From Elusimicrobia bacterium GWA2_62_23 (GTDB taxonomy: Bacteria; Elusimicrobiota; Elusimicrobia; Elusimicrobiales; UBA9959): DNA of 64,000 nucleotides. Numbering within the stretch: position 1 is the stretch's first letter; each line of letters starts with the position of its first letter. The DNA is taken from NCBI GenBank assembly GCA_001799635.1, contig MGTV01000030.1:15995-79994 (forward strand), written 5' to 3'. The notes beneath the pieces are model-generated. The model worked only from the letters and a program-made list of their open reading frames with translations. It searched no databases and was not told the DNA's origin. Shown here piece by piece: positions 49,122 to 58,611 of this stretch. A program made the position numbers and the translations under genes.

Positions 49122-50951
49122 TTACAGGTCCGTCATGTAGGCTATCTCGTCGTAGGGGGTGCGGTACAGCGGCTGCTTCAGGCGCTTCTGGTCGAAGATA
49201 TGCCCGAAGAGGCCGATGGAGCGCGCCACCACGAACAGGGCGTTCAGGCAGCCCATCTTCACGATGTTGTCTATCTCATCCTTGGAGAACGAGCCGGTGC
49301 TGTGCAGCATGTCCACAAAGGCGATGCCTATGCAGCCGTCCACGTTGAGGATGAGGTTGCCCTTCTTGGCGGTGGTCAGCTCCTCCACCTCCAGCGCGTA
49401 GTCCAGCAGCGGCGTGCTCTTGAAGTTTTTCTGGCAGAAGGCCTTCATCTGGGTTACGCGCATGTCCGGGTTGGTCACGCTCTTGACCTTGTGGCCGATG
49501 CCGGGGATTGGCGTGCCTTTCTTCTTCATCTCGGAGATGAATTGCTCCGGGGTGAGTTTCGCGTCGTAGGCGCGCTTGAATTCCTGGGCCGCGCCGTCTA
49601 TGGCGCCGCCGAAGCGCGGGCCGATGGTAAGCAGGCCGGAGACCAGCGAAGAGATGATGTCCTTGCCGGCCCTTGCCGCCACTATGGCGTTATGCGCGCC
49701 GCTTACGGCGGGGCCGTGGTCGGCGGTCAGGATCAGCGCCGTCTCGAGGAACTTGCGGCCGTAGTCGGGCAGCTCGCGCTTGAACCAGAGCAGGCCTATC
49801 ACGCCGCCTATCCCCAAGTCCTTCTCCAGCACCTTGGAGATCGGGATGTTGAGGTATTCCAGCTCTTCCTTCTTCTCGTTGGAGATGGTGTTGATGAACG
49901 TGGTAGCTTTGCGGATCCTGCCTTCTTTCATCGCCTGCGCGAAGTCCATGGGCAGGGCCGGGGCCACCGTGTCCTCAGCTGGCTTTATTACGCCCTTTTT
50001 CACCAGTTTCTGGTAGGTCTCGTTGACCTTCACGCCGTAGTCGTCGAAGGAGTCCGGCACTACCGCGCCGGCGGCCTTGAGCGCCGCGTTCTTGGCGTCG
50101 GCGGTTTCCAGGTCCGAGCCCGCCTTGGCGCCGGCGTGGCCGAACTGCACGCCGGCCGGGAACATCTTGGAGCAGGTGCCGGTCACCCAGATAACGAGCG
50201 GCTTGGTGATCTTTTTGGCCTTGAGGGCTTCCACTATGCGCAGCTCCTCGGTGCCGCCGATCTCGCCGAGCGCCACTATCATCTTCACTGAGGGTATGGC
50301 CTCGTAGCGCAGGATGTGCTCGAGCAGCGTAGAGCCCGGGTAGGCGTCGCCGCCTATGGCGATACCCTCGTAGAGGCCGTCGGTATTGCGGGCTATGATG
50401 TTGTAGCACTCGTTGGACAGGCCGCCCGATTTGGAGACGAATCCGACGGAACCGGGCCGGTGCAGTTTGGATTCCACGATGTTCTCGTAGGTGCCGGCGG
50501 TGTTGGCGATCTTGAAGCAGCCGGCCTTGATGCCGCCCACGGTGGCCGGGCCGATGACCATCTTATCCAGCTTCGCGGCGGTGGCGGCCAGGATGCGCGC
50601 GCGGCGCTCCGGCACGCCCTCGGCTATCACGCAGACGGTGCGGATGTTCGGGTGGTTGAGCGCTTCCATGGAGCTTTCGAAGGCGGAGCGGTAGGAGGCG
50701 AAGTTCACCACCACGTCGGCCTTCGGGTGCCTGGCGGCAGCGGTCTCGAAGTTCCTGTAGATCGGCAGCAGGGTTTCGCCCTTGCCGAAGAAGACCTTAT
50801 GCACGCCCTCGCTGCCGGGGTTCACTATGGCGGCGACCGACGGGACCTTGCGGCCGCAGGCGTAGTCGAAATCCAGCATGCGCTGGATGGCGTTGACGTG
50901 GTAGCCGTAAACGATGGCGGTAGTATCCTTGGTGAAAAGCTCGGGTTTCAT
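49122..50951 (-). CDS. aclA: ATP-citrate lyase large (alpha) subunit
   Basis: With AclB, cleaves citrate with ATP and CoA to acetyl-CoA and oxaloacetate. The 609-residue protein matches the two-subunit bacterial enzyme (about 608-610). The N-terminal half is succinyl-CoA-synthetase-alpha-like, with the phosphohistidine in FGHAGAKAGSD. The C-terminal half is citrate-synthase-like (HGPAVSGAHNAIV, GIGHKVKSVTNPDMRV). The start overlaps the aclB stop by one base (TAATG). Last gene of the aconitase-aclB-aclA operon. Confidence 0.95.
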   Translation of the reverse strand: MKPELFTKDTTAIVYGYHVNAIQRMLDFDYACGRKVPSVAAIVNPGSEGVHKVFFGKGETLLPIYRNFETAAARHPKADVVVNFASYRSAFESSMEALNHPNIRTVCVIAEGVPERRARILAATAAKLDKMVIGPATVGGIKAGCFKIANTAGTYENIVESKLHRPGSVGFVSKSGGLSNECYNIIARNTDGLYEGIAIGGDAYPGSTLLEHILRYEAIPSVKMIVALGEIGGTEELRIVEALKAKKITKPLVIWVTGTCSKMFPAGVQFGHAGAKAGSDLETADAKNAALKAAGAVVPDSFDDYGVKVNETYQKLVKKGVIKPAEDTVAPALPMDFAQAMKEGRIRKATTFINTISNEKKEELEYLNIPISKVLEKDLGIGGVIGLLWFKRELPDYGRKFLETALILTADHGPAVSGAHNAIVAARAGKDIISSLVSGLLTIGPRFGGAIDGAAQEFKRAYDAKLTPEQFISEMKKKGTPIPGIGHKVKSVTNPDMRVTQMKAFCQKNFKSTPLLDYALEVEELTTAKKGNLILNVDGCIGIAFVDMLHSTGSFSKDEIDNIVKMGCLNALFVVARSIGLFGHIFDQKRLKQPLYRTPYDEIAYMTDL

Positions 50952-52267
50952 TATTTCTTACCTCCCGCTTTGGCAGGCTTGCAGGCCGGGGCGGCCGCCT
51001 TGGCCGCCGGCTTAAGCGCCATCGATACGACGGCGGTCATGTGGGTCTCGGGGCCGTACACCTCTATCGGCACGCCCAGGGTCTCGCCCAGTTTGCGCAT
51101 GTTGGCGAGGCCCTCCTTGTAGTTGGGGCCGCCGCGGCGCACGTAGATCTTCACCTTGCCTTCCACCAGTTTCTTCTGGTATTCCTTCAGGGCCTTGATG
51201 ATGCCCTTGAAGGTTTTGGCCACGTCTGTGAAGTTGGCGATGCCGCCGCCGATGATGAGCACCTTGCCGCGCGGGTCCTTCTTGCGGGTCATCAGGTCCA
51301 GGATGGTGCGCGCGTACTGGTAAGTGTCCTCCTCGGAGGGGTCGCCGGAGTATTCGCCGTAATTGGCGAGGTCCCTGGAGAAGCCCAGGTCGCAGACGGT
51401 ATCCGCGTAGATCACGGACGCGCCGCCGCCGGCCACCATGTTCCACACGCGGCCTTCCGGGTTGAGCATGGTGAGTTTGAGGCTGGCACCCGTGCCTTCG
51501 TCTATCTTGCGGATGAACTCCTCTTCCTTGGTGTGCTTCTGGCCGAAGGAGGAGGGGAATTCGAGGTCGCCCCAGACCTTGGTGCATTCGAAGGCGGCGG
51601 TGTCGTCCACGCGGGCCACCAGGTCCAGCGGGACTATCTCGTCGCCGTGGAAGGTGAAGGGGTTGATCTCCAGGTAGGTGAAGTGGCCTTCGGCATACAC
51701 CTTGAACAGCGCGCGCACGAACTCCTCTATCTGGCCTTTGCGCTTGCCGAACTCCGGCATGTTGAGCTTCACGTCCTCTATGCGGGAGAGCACCGGGACA
51801 TTGGTCTCCTTGACCTTTTCCCAGTTCTCCTCGACGTAGATGCCGCCCTTATTGGAGAGGTAGATGGTGTCGTGGTCGCGGAAGGCCTTTATGGCCACGT
51901 AGCACTCCTCGTCCTGCTCGGAATGCGGCGTGAAAGGCTCTATCATGAACGTGTGAAGCTCGCCGGTGGTCTTGCCTACGGTCACCGTCTTGTTCATGCG
52001 CTCGGCTATCCAGTCCCAGGCGGCTTTGAAGTCCTTGTTCAGGCACAGCAGGCCGTGCTTGCCGCGCTTGCCGAACAGCTGGTCGGGCTTGGCCACCAGC
52101 TTCTCTTTAAGGAGCCACGGGTGGTCTTTCACCAGTTTCTTCGGGTCGGTGTCCGGCTTTACGAGCGCCAGCTTCTCCGCCTTGCCCCTGAAAGACGGGA
52201 TGGTCTGCGCCAGCCCGTCGAAAAGTATCTTCTTGCCTTCGTATTCCCTGATGCCTCTTTGTGCCAT
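50951..52267 (-). CDS. aclB: ATP-citrate lyase small (beta) subunit
   Basis: ATP-grasp, succinyl-CoA-synthetase-beta-like subunit. The 438-residue protein begins MAQRGIREYEGKKILFDGL; ATG 52267 is fixed by AAAGGA eight bases upstream, and a longer in-frame start would run into the aconitase gene. Segments AYFDDTAAF-like VARVDDTAAFECTKVWGDLEFP, NMVAGGGASVIYADTVCDLGF and IIGGGIANFTDVAKTFKGI are typical. A Lys/Ala-rich tail (about residues 415-438) is extra to the usual 398. Eleven bases separate it from aconitase. Confidence 0.94.
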   Translation of the reverse strand: MAQRGIREYEGKKILFDGLAQTIPSFRGKAEKLALVKPDTDPKKLVKDHPWLLKEKLVAKPDQLFGKRGKHGLLCLNKDFKAAWDWIAERMNKTVTVGKTTGELHTFMIEPFTPHSEQDEECYVAIKAFRDHDTIYLSNKGGIYVEENWEKVKETNVPVLSRIEDVKLNMPEFGKRKGQIEEFVRALFKVYAEGHFTYLEINPFTFHGDEIVPLDLVARVDDTAAFECTKVWGDLEFPSSFGQKHTKEEEFIRKIDEGTGASLKLTMLNPEGRVWNMVAGGGASVIYADTVCDLGFSRDLANYGEYSGDPSEEDTYQYARTILDLMTRKKDPRGKVLIIGGGIANFTDVAKTFKGIIKALKEYQKKLVEGKVKIYVRRGGPNYKEGLANMRKLGETLGVPIEVYGPETHMTAVVSMALKPAAKAAAPACKPAKAGGKK

Positions 52268-52278
52268 GTCGTGGTCCT

Positions 52279-54204
52279 TTATTTGCCGGTAGTATGGTTC
52301 AGCAGGCCGCCCGCGGCGAGTATGCCCCGCTGGCGCTGCGAGAGATCGCAGACGCATTCAATGTCGGCGCCGGTGCGCTCGTTGCGTATCACTATGGGAG
52401 CGCCTTTCAGGAAGGCGTCGTGCCAGGTCGCGCAGGTCAGCTTGTCGCCTTTCTGGAGGTTGGCATAATCGGCCGGGTTCTTGAACGTCAGCGGGGCGAT
52501 GCCGAAGTTGATGAGGTTCGCCGCGTGGATGCGCTCGAAGGACTTGGCTATCACGGCCTTCACGCCCAGGTACATGGGGCACATGGCCGCGTGCTCGCGG
52601 CTCGAGCCCTGGCCGTACGACTCGCCGGCCACTATGACGTTGTGCGACTTGCTCTTGAGGCAGCGGTCCGGGAAGGTCTTGTCCACGTTCTCGAACACGA
52701 ACTGCGCGTACTTGGGCACGTTGGAGCGGTACTTCAGCCGCGCGCCGGCAGGCATGATGTGGTCGGTGGTGATCTTGTCGCCGACGTGTATCATCACCTC
52801 GCCGTTCAAGGCCTCGGGCATGCGGTCGTTCTTGGGCGGCTCGCCGATATTGGGCCCCCGGAAGACTTCAGTTTTCTTAAGGGCCGCGGTCGGCTTTATG
52901 AACATCGTATCATCCGCCAGGAATTCGTGCGGCTCGTGTACTTCGGGGTACTTGAGGTGCGACTTGCGGGGATCGGTGAATTTGCCGGTAATGGCGGCCA
53001 GCGCGGCCACCTCGGGGCTCACCAGGTACACCTGCGCGTCGGCCGTGCCGCTGCGGGCTTCGAAGTTGCGGTTGGAGGTGCGCAGGGAGACGCCGCCGCT
53101 CTTGGGCGAGAAGTGGTTGCCTATGCAGAAGCCGCAGGCGCTCTCCAGGATGCGCGCCCCGGCCGCTATCATGTCGGCCAGCGCGCCGTTGCGGGCCAGC
53201 ATCTGCAGCACCTGCCTGGAGCCGGGGGCTATGCCCAGCGTTACTCCGGGCATCACGGTGTGGCCTTTCATTATGGCGGCCACGGTCATCATGTCGCGGT
53301 AGGAGGAGTTGGTGCAGGAGCCGATGCAGACCTGGTCCACCACGGTGCCGGCGAGGTCGGCTATCTTCTTTATGTTGCCGGGGCTATGGGGCGCGGCGGC
53401 CAGGGGCTCGAGGGAGCAGAGGTCCAGTTCTATCACGCGGTCGTAGTGCGCGCCTTCGTCGGCTTTCAGCTCTTTCCAGTCGCCCTCGCGGTCCTGGGCC
53501 TTCAGGAATTTCTTCGTCACGGAGTCGGAGGGGAAGACGGAACAGGTCACTCCCATCTCGGCGCCCATGTTGGCTATGGTAGCGCGTTGCGGCACGGACA
53601 GGGTTTTCACTCCGGGGCCGCCGTACTCCAGCATTACGCCCACATTGCCCTTGGTGGTCAGCAGTTCCAGCATCTTCAGCACCACGTCCTTGGCGGTGAC
53701 CCAGGGCTTCAGTTCGCCGGTCAGGTGGACAAGGTAGACTTTGGGGCAGGCGGTGTAGAACAGGCCGCCGCCCATAGCCACGGCCACGTCGAGGCCGCCG
53801 GCGCCTATGGCCACCTGGCCTATGCCGCCGCCGGTGGGAGTGTGGGAGTCGGAACCCAGCAGCGTGGTGCCGGGCTTGCCGAAGCGCTCCAGGTGCACCT
53901 GGTGGCAGATGCCGTTGCCGGGGCGGGAGAAGACCACGCCGTAGCGCGCGGCGACGGTGCGCAGGTAGCGGTGGTCGTCGGCGTTCTCGAAGCCGACCTG
54001 CACCGTGTTGTGGTCCACGTAGGAAACGGACAGGTCCGTTTTAATTTCTTTGAGGCCCATAGCCTCGAACTGCAGGTAGGCCATGGTCCCCGTCGCGTCC
54101 TGCGTCAGGGTCTGGTCTATGCGGATGCCGATCTCCTGGCCTTTTACGAACTCGCCTTCTTTGAGGTGGGAGGTAAGGATCTTCTCTACGATGTTTTGCG
54201 CCAT
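52279..54204 (-). CDS. acn: Aconitate hydratase (AcnA-like, short form)
   Basis: Interconverts citrate and isocitrate through a [4Fe-4S] cluster. The 641-residue protein has DSHTPTGGGIGQVAIGAGG, the cluster cysteines in IGSCTNSSYRD and ESACGFCIGNH, and the C-terminal swivel domain (GESYGQGSSREHAAM). Its length places it with the bacterial/archaeal short aconitases rather than 890-residue AcnA. ATG 54204 has AAGGAG seven bases upstream; the GTG at 54210 is too close to that site. First gene of the citrate-cleavage operon. Confidence 0.94.
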   Translation of the reverse strand: MAQNIVEKILTSHLKEGEFVKGQEIGIRIDQTLTQDATGTMAYLQFEAMGLKEIKTDLSVSYVDHNTVQVGFENADDHRYLRTVAARYGVVFSRPGNGICHQVHLERFGKPGTTLLGSDSHTPTGGGIGQVAIGAGGLDVAVAMGGGLFYTACPKVYLVHLTGELKPWVTAKDVVLKMLELLTTKGNVGVMLEYGGPGVKTLSVPQRATIANMGAEMGVTCSVFPSDSVTKKFLKAQDREGDWKELKADEGAHYDRVIELDLCSLEPLAAAPHSPGNIKKIADLAGTVVDQVCIGSCTNSSYRDMMTVAAIMKGHTVMPGVTLGIAPGSRQVLQMLARNGALADMIAAGARILESACGFCIGNHFSPKSGGVSLRTSNRNFEARSGTADAQVYLVSPEVAALAAITGKFTDPRKSHLKYPEVHEPHEFLADDTMFIKPTAALKKTEVFRGPNIGEPPKNDRMPEALNGEVMIHVGDKITTDHIMPAGARLKYRSNVPKYAQFVFENVDKTFPDRCLKSKSHNVIVAGESYGQGSSREHAAMCPMYLGVKAVIAKSFERIHAANLINFGIAPLTFKNPADYANLQKGDKLTCATWHDAFLKGAPIVIRNERTGADIECVCDLSQRQRGILAAGGLLNHTTGK

Positions 54205-54297
54205 GGTCACGCTCCTTGGATGTCTGAACAGAAAAGTCGTTTCGCGGGCGGCGGCCCGCTATATGTATATTTTCTCAAAAAAAGAGCCCTTTTGCAC

Positions 54298-54379
54298 TTG
54301 ACGCCGGTCAGGGTCCCGTTAAATAGTAACGCCGCGCGCGTCGCGCGGTTGCCCCGGAGGCCCGGGAAATGCTTATAAT
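54298..54379 (+). promoter_or_regulatory. Promoters upstream of the hybrid histidine kinase
   Basis: Two candidates. TTGCCC (54349-54354), 19 bases, TATAAT (54374-54379), giving a leader of about 20 bases with AGGGGGAG before ATG 54407. Further upstream TTGACG (54298-54303), 16 bases, TAAATA (54320-54325). The same intergenic region must hold the leftward aconitase promoter, where AAAATATACATATAG on the minus strand is a likely -10 zone. Confidence 0.5.
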
Positions 54380-54406
54380 TAGGGCGGGAAGCAGAGGGGG
54401 AGCACA

Positions 54407-57154
54407 ATGCGGGAAGGAAAGATCGCGTTCGGAGCAGGCGGGGCCTCGAGGTTCCCCTCCGGGTATTTGGCGGCGGCGCTGAGCGTCAGCGCGGTCGCCT
54501 TGTCGCTGGTGTTTTTCCAGCTGCGCGCCCAGTTCCTTTCCACTTCGGAATCTCATTCCTCGCATTATGAGATTCTTTTGTCGGCTAATTCTCTTTTAAC
54601 CCTCGACGCCAAACTTACCATGTCGGCCACGCTCTCCGTAGCCACCGGGGAAGGCCGCTACACCGCGGAATATAACCGCCTCGCCTCGGAGCTGGACGCC
54701 GTAATAAAGAATATCAACGGTATGCTGCGGACTCCCGGCGGTTCCCCGTACACGGCCGCCGTGAACGAGGCCAACCTGAGGCTAATGGAGCTGGAGCAAA
54801 AAGCCGTCCGCCTGGAACGGGCCGGTAAGCGGCAGGAAGCGTCTAAGGTGCTGATCAGCCGCGAATATCTGGACCTTAAGAAGGCCTATGCCCGCGGCGT
54901 CACCGGCCTGCTCAACCAATTCGAATCCGAACGCGTGAAGGAAGGAGAGGCCCTGCGCAGGAAGATGATCCGCGGCTGGGCGGCCTCGGCCGCCGCCTCC
55001 TCCCTGGCGCTGCTGTTCTGGATAGTTTCTGCGGTCGCCGCGGCGAGTTGGGCCAGGACCAAGGGCGCAGCCGAAAGCATGGTGGCCCAGAAAGAGGAGG
55101 AGTTCCGGCACTTTTTCGACACCGTGCAGGAGATCTTCTACCGCGCCGACTGGAAGGGGCGCCTGACCGACATTACCCCTTCCATCAAGAGGTACTCCGG
55201 CTATACCAGGGAAGAACTCATAGGCGTTCCCATCTCCAACCTCTACCTGAATCCGGAGGACAGGAAACTGCTTATAAAGGAAATGCTCTCGAAAGGCATC
55301 GTGGAAGACTATGAGGTTAAGCTTAAGACCAAGGACCGCGGGGTGCTGGACGTCCTGGTGAACGCGCGCCTGCTCAAGGGTTTCGCCGGGCTGCCGGTGG
55401 GGATAGAAGGCAGCCTGCGCGACATTACCGTCAGGAAGGCGGCGGAGGACAAACTGGCGCGCATGAACCGGATGTATACCATCCTCAGCCGCGTCAACGA
55501 AGCTATCGTCCGCATACGCACCCGTCAGAAGCTTTTTGAAGAAGTCTGCCGCATCGCCGTGGAAGCCGGAGGCATAAAGTTCGCGTGGGTAGGTATCCCC
55601 GGAAAGGACGGATTTTTGCGCCCGGTGGCCTATTCCGGCCATGGCGAAGCCTACCTGGCCGATATAAAGATCTCCCTTGACCCGGCGCTGAACAAAGGCA
55701 AGGGGCCCTCGGCGGTGGCGGCCCGTGAGGGCCGGGTAGTTATAAACAGCGACACCCGGACCAATCCCGACGTCGAGGCCTGGCGGGAGGTCATGCTCAG
55801 GTACGGTTTCGGTTCCTCCGCGGCCTTCCCCATAGCTGGTACCGGCATGGTGGCCCTCTACGCCGAGAAAACGGGCTTCTTCAAGGAAGACGAGGCCCGC
55901 CTGCTGGCCTCCCTGGCGGAAGACGTTACCTATGCCGTGAACTCCATAGAAAGCGAACTTTCGAAAAAAGAGACAGAGAGCCAGCTGGAACATACCCGCG
56001 AGCAGCTGCGGCAGAGCCAGAAGATGGAGGCGGTGGGGCGGCTCGCCGGAGGCATAGCGCACGATTTCAACAACATGTTGACGGCCATCCTGAGCTATGC
56101 GGGCTTTCTCAGGGACGGGCTGGACCAGGGCGATCCCAGGCGCGGTGACGTGATGGAGATCCTTTCGGCCGCTGAGAAGGCCGCTACCCTCACCAAGCAG
56201 CTCCTTGCTTTCAGCCGCAGGCAGATGCTATTGCCGCGCATCATCAGCCTGAACGATACCGCGCGCGCCACGGAGGGCATGCTGCGGCGGCTGATCGGCG
56301 AGAATGTAGAGGTCTCCATGCGCCTCGCCGCCGGGGTGGGGAACATCAAGGCCGACCCCGGGCAAATAGAGCAGGTCCTGATCAACCTGGCTGTGAACGC
56401 CAGGGACGCGATCTCGGGGCACGGCAGGATAATAATAGAGACGGCGATGGTGTCCTTCTCCGAGGATACGCCTGGCCGTCACGACGTCATCCCAACGGGC
56501 CGCTACGTCAGGCTGATAGTCAGCGACACGGGGTCCGGGATGAGCCAGGAGACCCTCTCCCACATCTTCGAACCGTTCTTTACCACGAAGGAGCAGGGGA
56601 AAGGCACCGGGCTGGGCCTGTCCACGGTGTACGGCATCGTCAAGCAGTCCGGCGGGTATATCTGGGTTTACAGCGAGCCTTCCGGCGGCACCAGTTTTAA
56701 GATCTACTTCCCCGAGGTCAAGGAAGGCGCCTCCGCGGCGCCCTCCGTAGAAGCGGCTCCGCCGCCCGGGGGCACTGAGAATATCCTGCTGGTGGAGGAT
56801 GACGCCCCGGTCAGGGCCGCCATAGTGCGCATCCTGCGGGAGGCGGGCTATACCGTGACCGAGGCGGCTAACGGAGTAGAGGCCCTGGCCCTGGGGAAGG
56901 AGGCCATCGTTCGCTTTTCCCTGCTGATCACCGACCTCATGATGCCAAAGATGGGGGGGATAGAGCTTTCCGCAGCGGTACGGCAATTGGCCCCCGGCCT
57001 GCCGGTGCTTTATATCTCCGGCTATTCCGAGGAACTGGTCGCGGTCCGGGAGAATATCGGCGCCAATAGTTCCTTTATTCAGAAGCCAGTAAGTCCCGAA
57101 ACCCTGTTGCGTAAACTGCGCGACGCTTTGTCTCCGGGCGAGGCGAAAAAATAA
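54407..57154 (+). CDS. Hybrid sensor histidine kinase (PAS-GAF-HisKA-HATPase-REC)
   Basis: A 915-residue membrane sensor. Helix 1 (about 21-43) and helix 2 (about 188-212) flank a helical periplasmic domain. Then PAS (about 225-345, [24 protein letters not shown]), GAF (about 365-515, [24 protein letters not shown]), HisKA with His near 552 in [15 protein letters not shown], HATPase ([34 protein letters not shown]) and a C-terminal receiver with phospho-Asp in [13 protein letters not shown] near 843. It lies between the acl operon and the purine group; target unknown. Confidence 0.93.
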   Translation: MREGKIAFGAGGASRFPSGYLAAALSVSAVALSLVFFQLRAQFLSTSESHSSHYEILLSANSLLTLDAKLTMSATLSVATGEGRYTAEYNRLASELDAVIKNINGMLRTPGGSPYTAAVNEANLRLMELEQKAVRLERAGKRQEASKVLISREYLDLKKAYARGVTGLLNQFESERVKEGEALRRKMIRGWAASAAASSLALLFWIVSAVAAASWARTKGAAESMVAQKEEEFRHFFDTVQEIFYRADWKGRLTDITPSIKRYSGYTREELIGVPISNLYLNPEDRKLLIKEMLSKGIVEDYEVKLKTKDRGVLDVLVNARLLKGFAGLPVGIEGSLRDITVRKAAEDKLARMNRMYTILSRVNEAIVRIRTRQKLFEEVCRIAVEAGGIKFAWVGIPGKDGFLRPVAYSGHGEAYLADIKISLDPALNKGKGPSAVAAREGRVVINSDTRTNPDVEAWREVMLRYGFGSSAAFPIAGTGMVALYAEKTGFFKEDEARLLASLAEDVTYAVNSIESELSKKETESQLEHTREQLRQSQKMEAVGRLAGGIAHDFNNMLTAILSYAGFLRDGLDQGDPRRGDVMEILSAAEKAATLTKQLLAFSRRQMLLPRIISLNDTARATEGMLRRLIGENVEVSMRLAAGVGNIKADPGQIEQVLINLAVNARDAISGHGRIIIETAMVSFSEDTPGRHDVIPTGRYVRLIVSDTGSGMSQETLSHIFEPFFTTKEQGKGTGLGLSTVYGIVKQSGGYIWVYSEPSGGTSFKIYFPEVKEGASAAPSVEAAPPPGGTENILLVEDDAPVRAAIVRILREAGYTVTEAANGVEALALGKEAIVRFSLLITDLMMPKMGGIELSAAVRQLAPGLPVLYISGYSEELVAVRENIGANSSFIQKPVSPETLLRKLRDALSPGEAKK

Positions 57155-57177
57155 GCCGGCCCCTCGGCCGGCTTATT
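57150..57177. terminator. Bidirectional hairpin terminator at the end of the hybrid kinase
   Basis: Perfect 12-bp stem AATAAGCCGGCC / GGCCGGCTTATT with a CCTC loop; it includes the kinase stop codon. T-tracts are short, but it sits between convergent genes. Confidence 0.75.
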
Positions 57178-57193
57178 CCCACGCGGTATTTTC

Positions 57194-58519
57194 TTAGAAC
57201 CTGCTCCAGAGTTTTTTGGCCAGTTCCGCCGATTTGCGGGAAACTTCCTCCTCGTCCAGGTCCAGTTTGAGCTTTTTGCCTTCCATCAGCACGCGGCCCT
57301 GCGCTATGGTGGTGTCCACCGCGCTCTGGCTGATGCCGAAGATCAGGTGCCCCGCGAAGTTGGCGGCGTCCATGGGCGTGGGGGGGATATAATCCATTAC
57401 AGCGATGTCCGCCGCGAAGCCTTCTTTCAGCTCACCCAGGCCCTGGAAATAGCGGTTGGCTATTTTCGCGTTGTTGACCAGCAGGGCGTTGGCGGCTTCC
57501 ATGAAGCCCTGCGACGGGTCGCGCTTGAGATGCTGCATCCAAAGCGCGCAGCGCACCTCTTCTAGCATGTTAACGGTCATGGCGTCGGTGCCCAGGCCCA
57601 CCAGCACGCCTTTCTCCGTCATCGCGGTTATGTCCGCGATCCCTACCGAGTTATTGGCGTTGGACTGCGGGTTGTGCACTACGGCGGTGCCAGTCTCCTT
57701 TAGTATCTCAAGTTCCTTCTCGCTGACGTGCACGCAGTGGGCGGCTATGGACTTGCGGCCCAGGATGCCGAAGTCGCGCAGGCGCTCCACCACGCGGACC
57801 TTGTGGTGGGATTCGCACTGGATCTGGTCCGCCTGCGACTCCGCGGTATGCACGTGGAAGCCGGCGCCGAGCTTATGCCCGCGGTAGGCGGCCTCTTCCA
57901 GGGTCTCGTCGGAGATGGTGAAAGAGGCGTGCAGGCCGAACATGGCCTTTACCTGGTTGTCGTTGCGGGCGGCGGCGTTGGCGATGAAAGCGGTGTTCTC
58001 GTCCAGGCCTTCCTTGGCCTTCTCCTTGCCGTCGCGGTCCGAGACCTCGTAGCAGAGGCAGGCGCGCAGGCCCGTCTGGCGTACGGCCTTTTCCACCGCG
58101 GCGAGGGAGCCGGTTATGGCGAAGGGGCTGGCGTGGTGGTCTATGAGCGTGGTGGTGCCCTTGCGCACCGCGTTGATGAGCGGGATCACCGCGCTGTAGT
58201 AGGAATCGGCGTTGGTGAGCTTTTTGTCCAGGCGCCACCAGAGGTTGTTGAGGATCTCCACGAAGTTCCGGGGGGGTTCCGCCTTGCTCAGGCCGCGCGC
58301 GAACGTGCTGTAGAAGTGCATATGCGCGTTTATGAAGCCGGGCAGCACCAGCTTGCCGGCGGCGTCTATCACCTTGGAGTATTTGCTCCTGAAGTTTTTC
58401 TGAGGGCCGATCTTCTTTATCAGCCCGTCCTCTATGAGCAGCGCGTGGCCGGTAAGGACGCGGTTCTTCTCGCCGAGGGTGGCTATGAGGCCGTTCTTGA
58501 TCAATATGGTTCTTTTCAT
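57194..58519 (-). CDS. ssnA: SsnA-type amidohydrolase
   Basis: Metal-dependent hydrolase of the chlorohydrolase/guanine-deaminase group; SsnA occurs in bacterial purine-catabolism clusters with YgfK and xanthine-dehydrogenase genes, but its reaction is not settled. The 441-residue protein matches SsnA length, with metal ligands in NAHMHFYS, HVHTAESQ, AAHCVHVS and GLGTDAMTVNM. It lies after the PreT-PreA-like gene, separated by 92 bases holding a REPIN-like repeat. Confidence 0.87.
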   Translation of the reverse strand: MKRTILIKNGLIATLGEKNRVLTGHALLIEDGLIKKIGPQKNFRSKYSKVIDAAGKLVLPGFINAHMHFYSTFARGLSKAEPPRNFVEILNNLWWRLDKKLTNADSYYSAVIPLINAVRKGTTTLIDHHASPFAITGSLAAVEKAVRQTGLRACLCYEVSDRDGKEKAKEGLDENTAFIANAAARNDNQVKAMFGLHASFTISDETLEEAAYRGHKLGAGFHVHTAESQADQIQCESHHKVRVVERLRDFGILGRKSIAAHCVHVSEKELEILKETGTAVVHNPQSNANNSVGIADITAMTEKGVLVGLGTDAMTVNMLEEVRCALWMQHLKRDPSQGFMEAANALLVNNAKIANRYFQGLGELKEGFAADIAVMDYIPPTPMDAANFAGHLIFGISQSAVDTTIAQGRVLMEGKKLKLDLDEEEVSRKSAELAKKLWSRF

Positions 58520-58537
58520 GTTGTTTTCTCCGACCTC

Positions 58538-58603
58538 GTCACACCGGCATAAGCCGGTGTCCAGTTCAGGTCAAGACTGGATCCCGGCTTACGCCGGGAT
58601 GAC
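58538..58603. repeat. REPIN-like inverted doublet of REP hairpins
   Basis: Two imperfect palindromes face each other: 58538-58565, with ACACCGGC-ATAA-GCCGGTGT and tail CCAGT, and 58576-58603, with ACTGG and then ATCCCGGC-TTAC-GCCGGGAT and GAC. The GTC...CCAGT ends of the first are the inverse of the ACTGG...GAC ends of the second, separated by 10 bases. This is the form of REPIN elements mobilised by RAYT transposases. No RAYT gene is in the window. It lies in the ssnA leader. Confidence 0.8.
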
Positions 58604-58611
58604 GGAACCGG

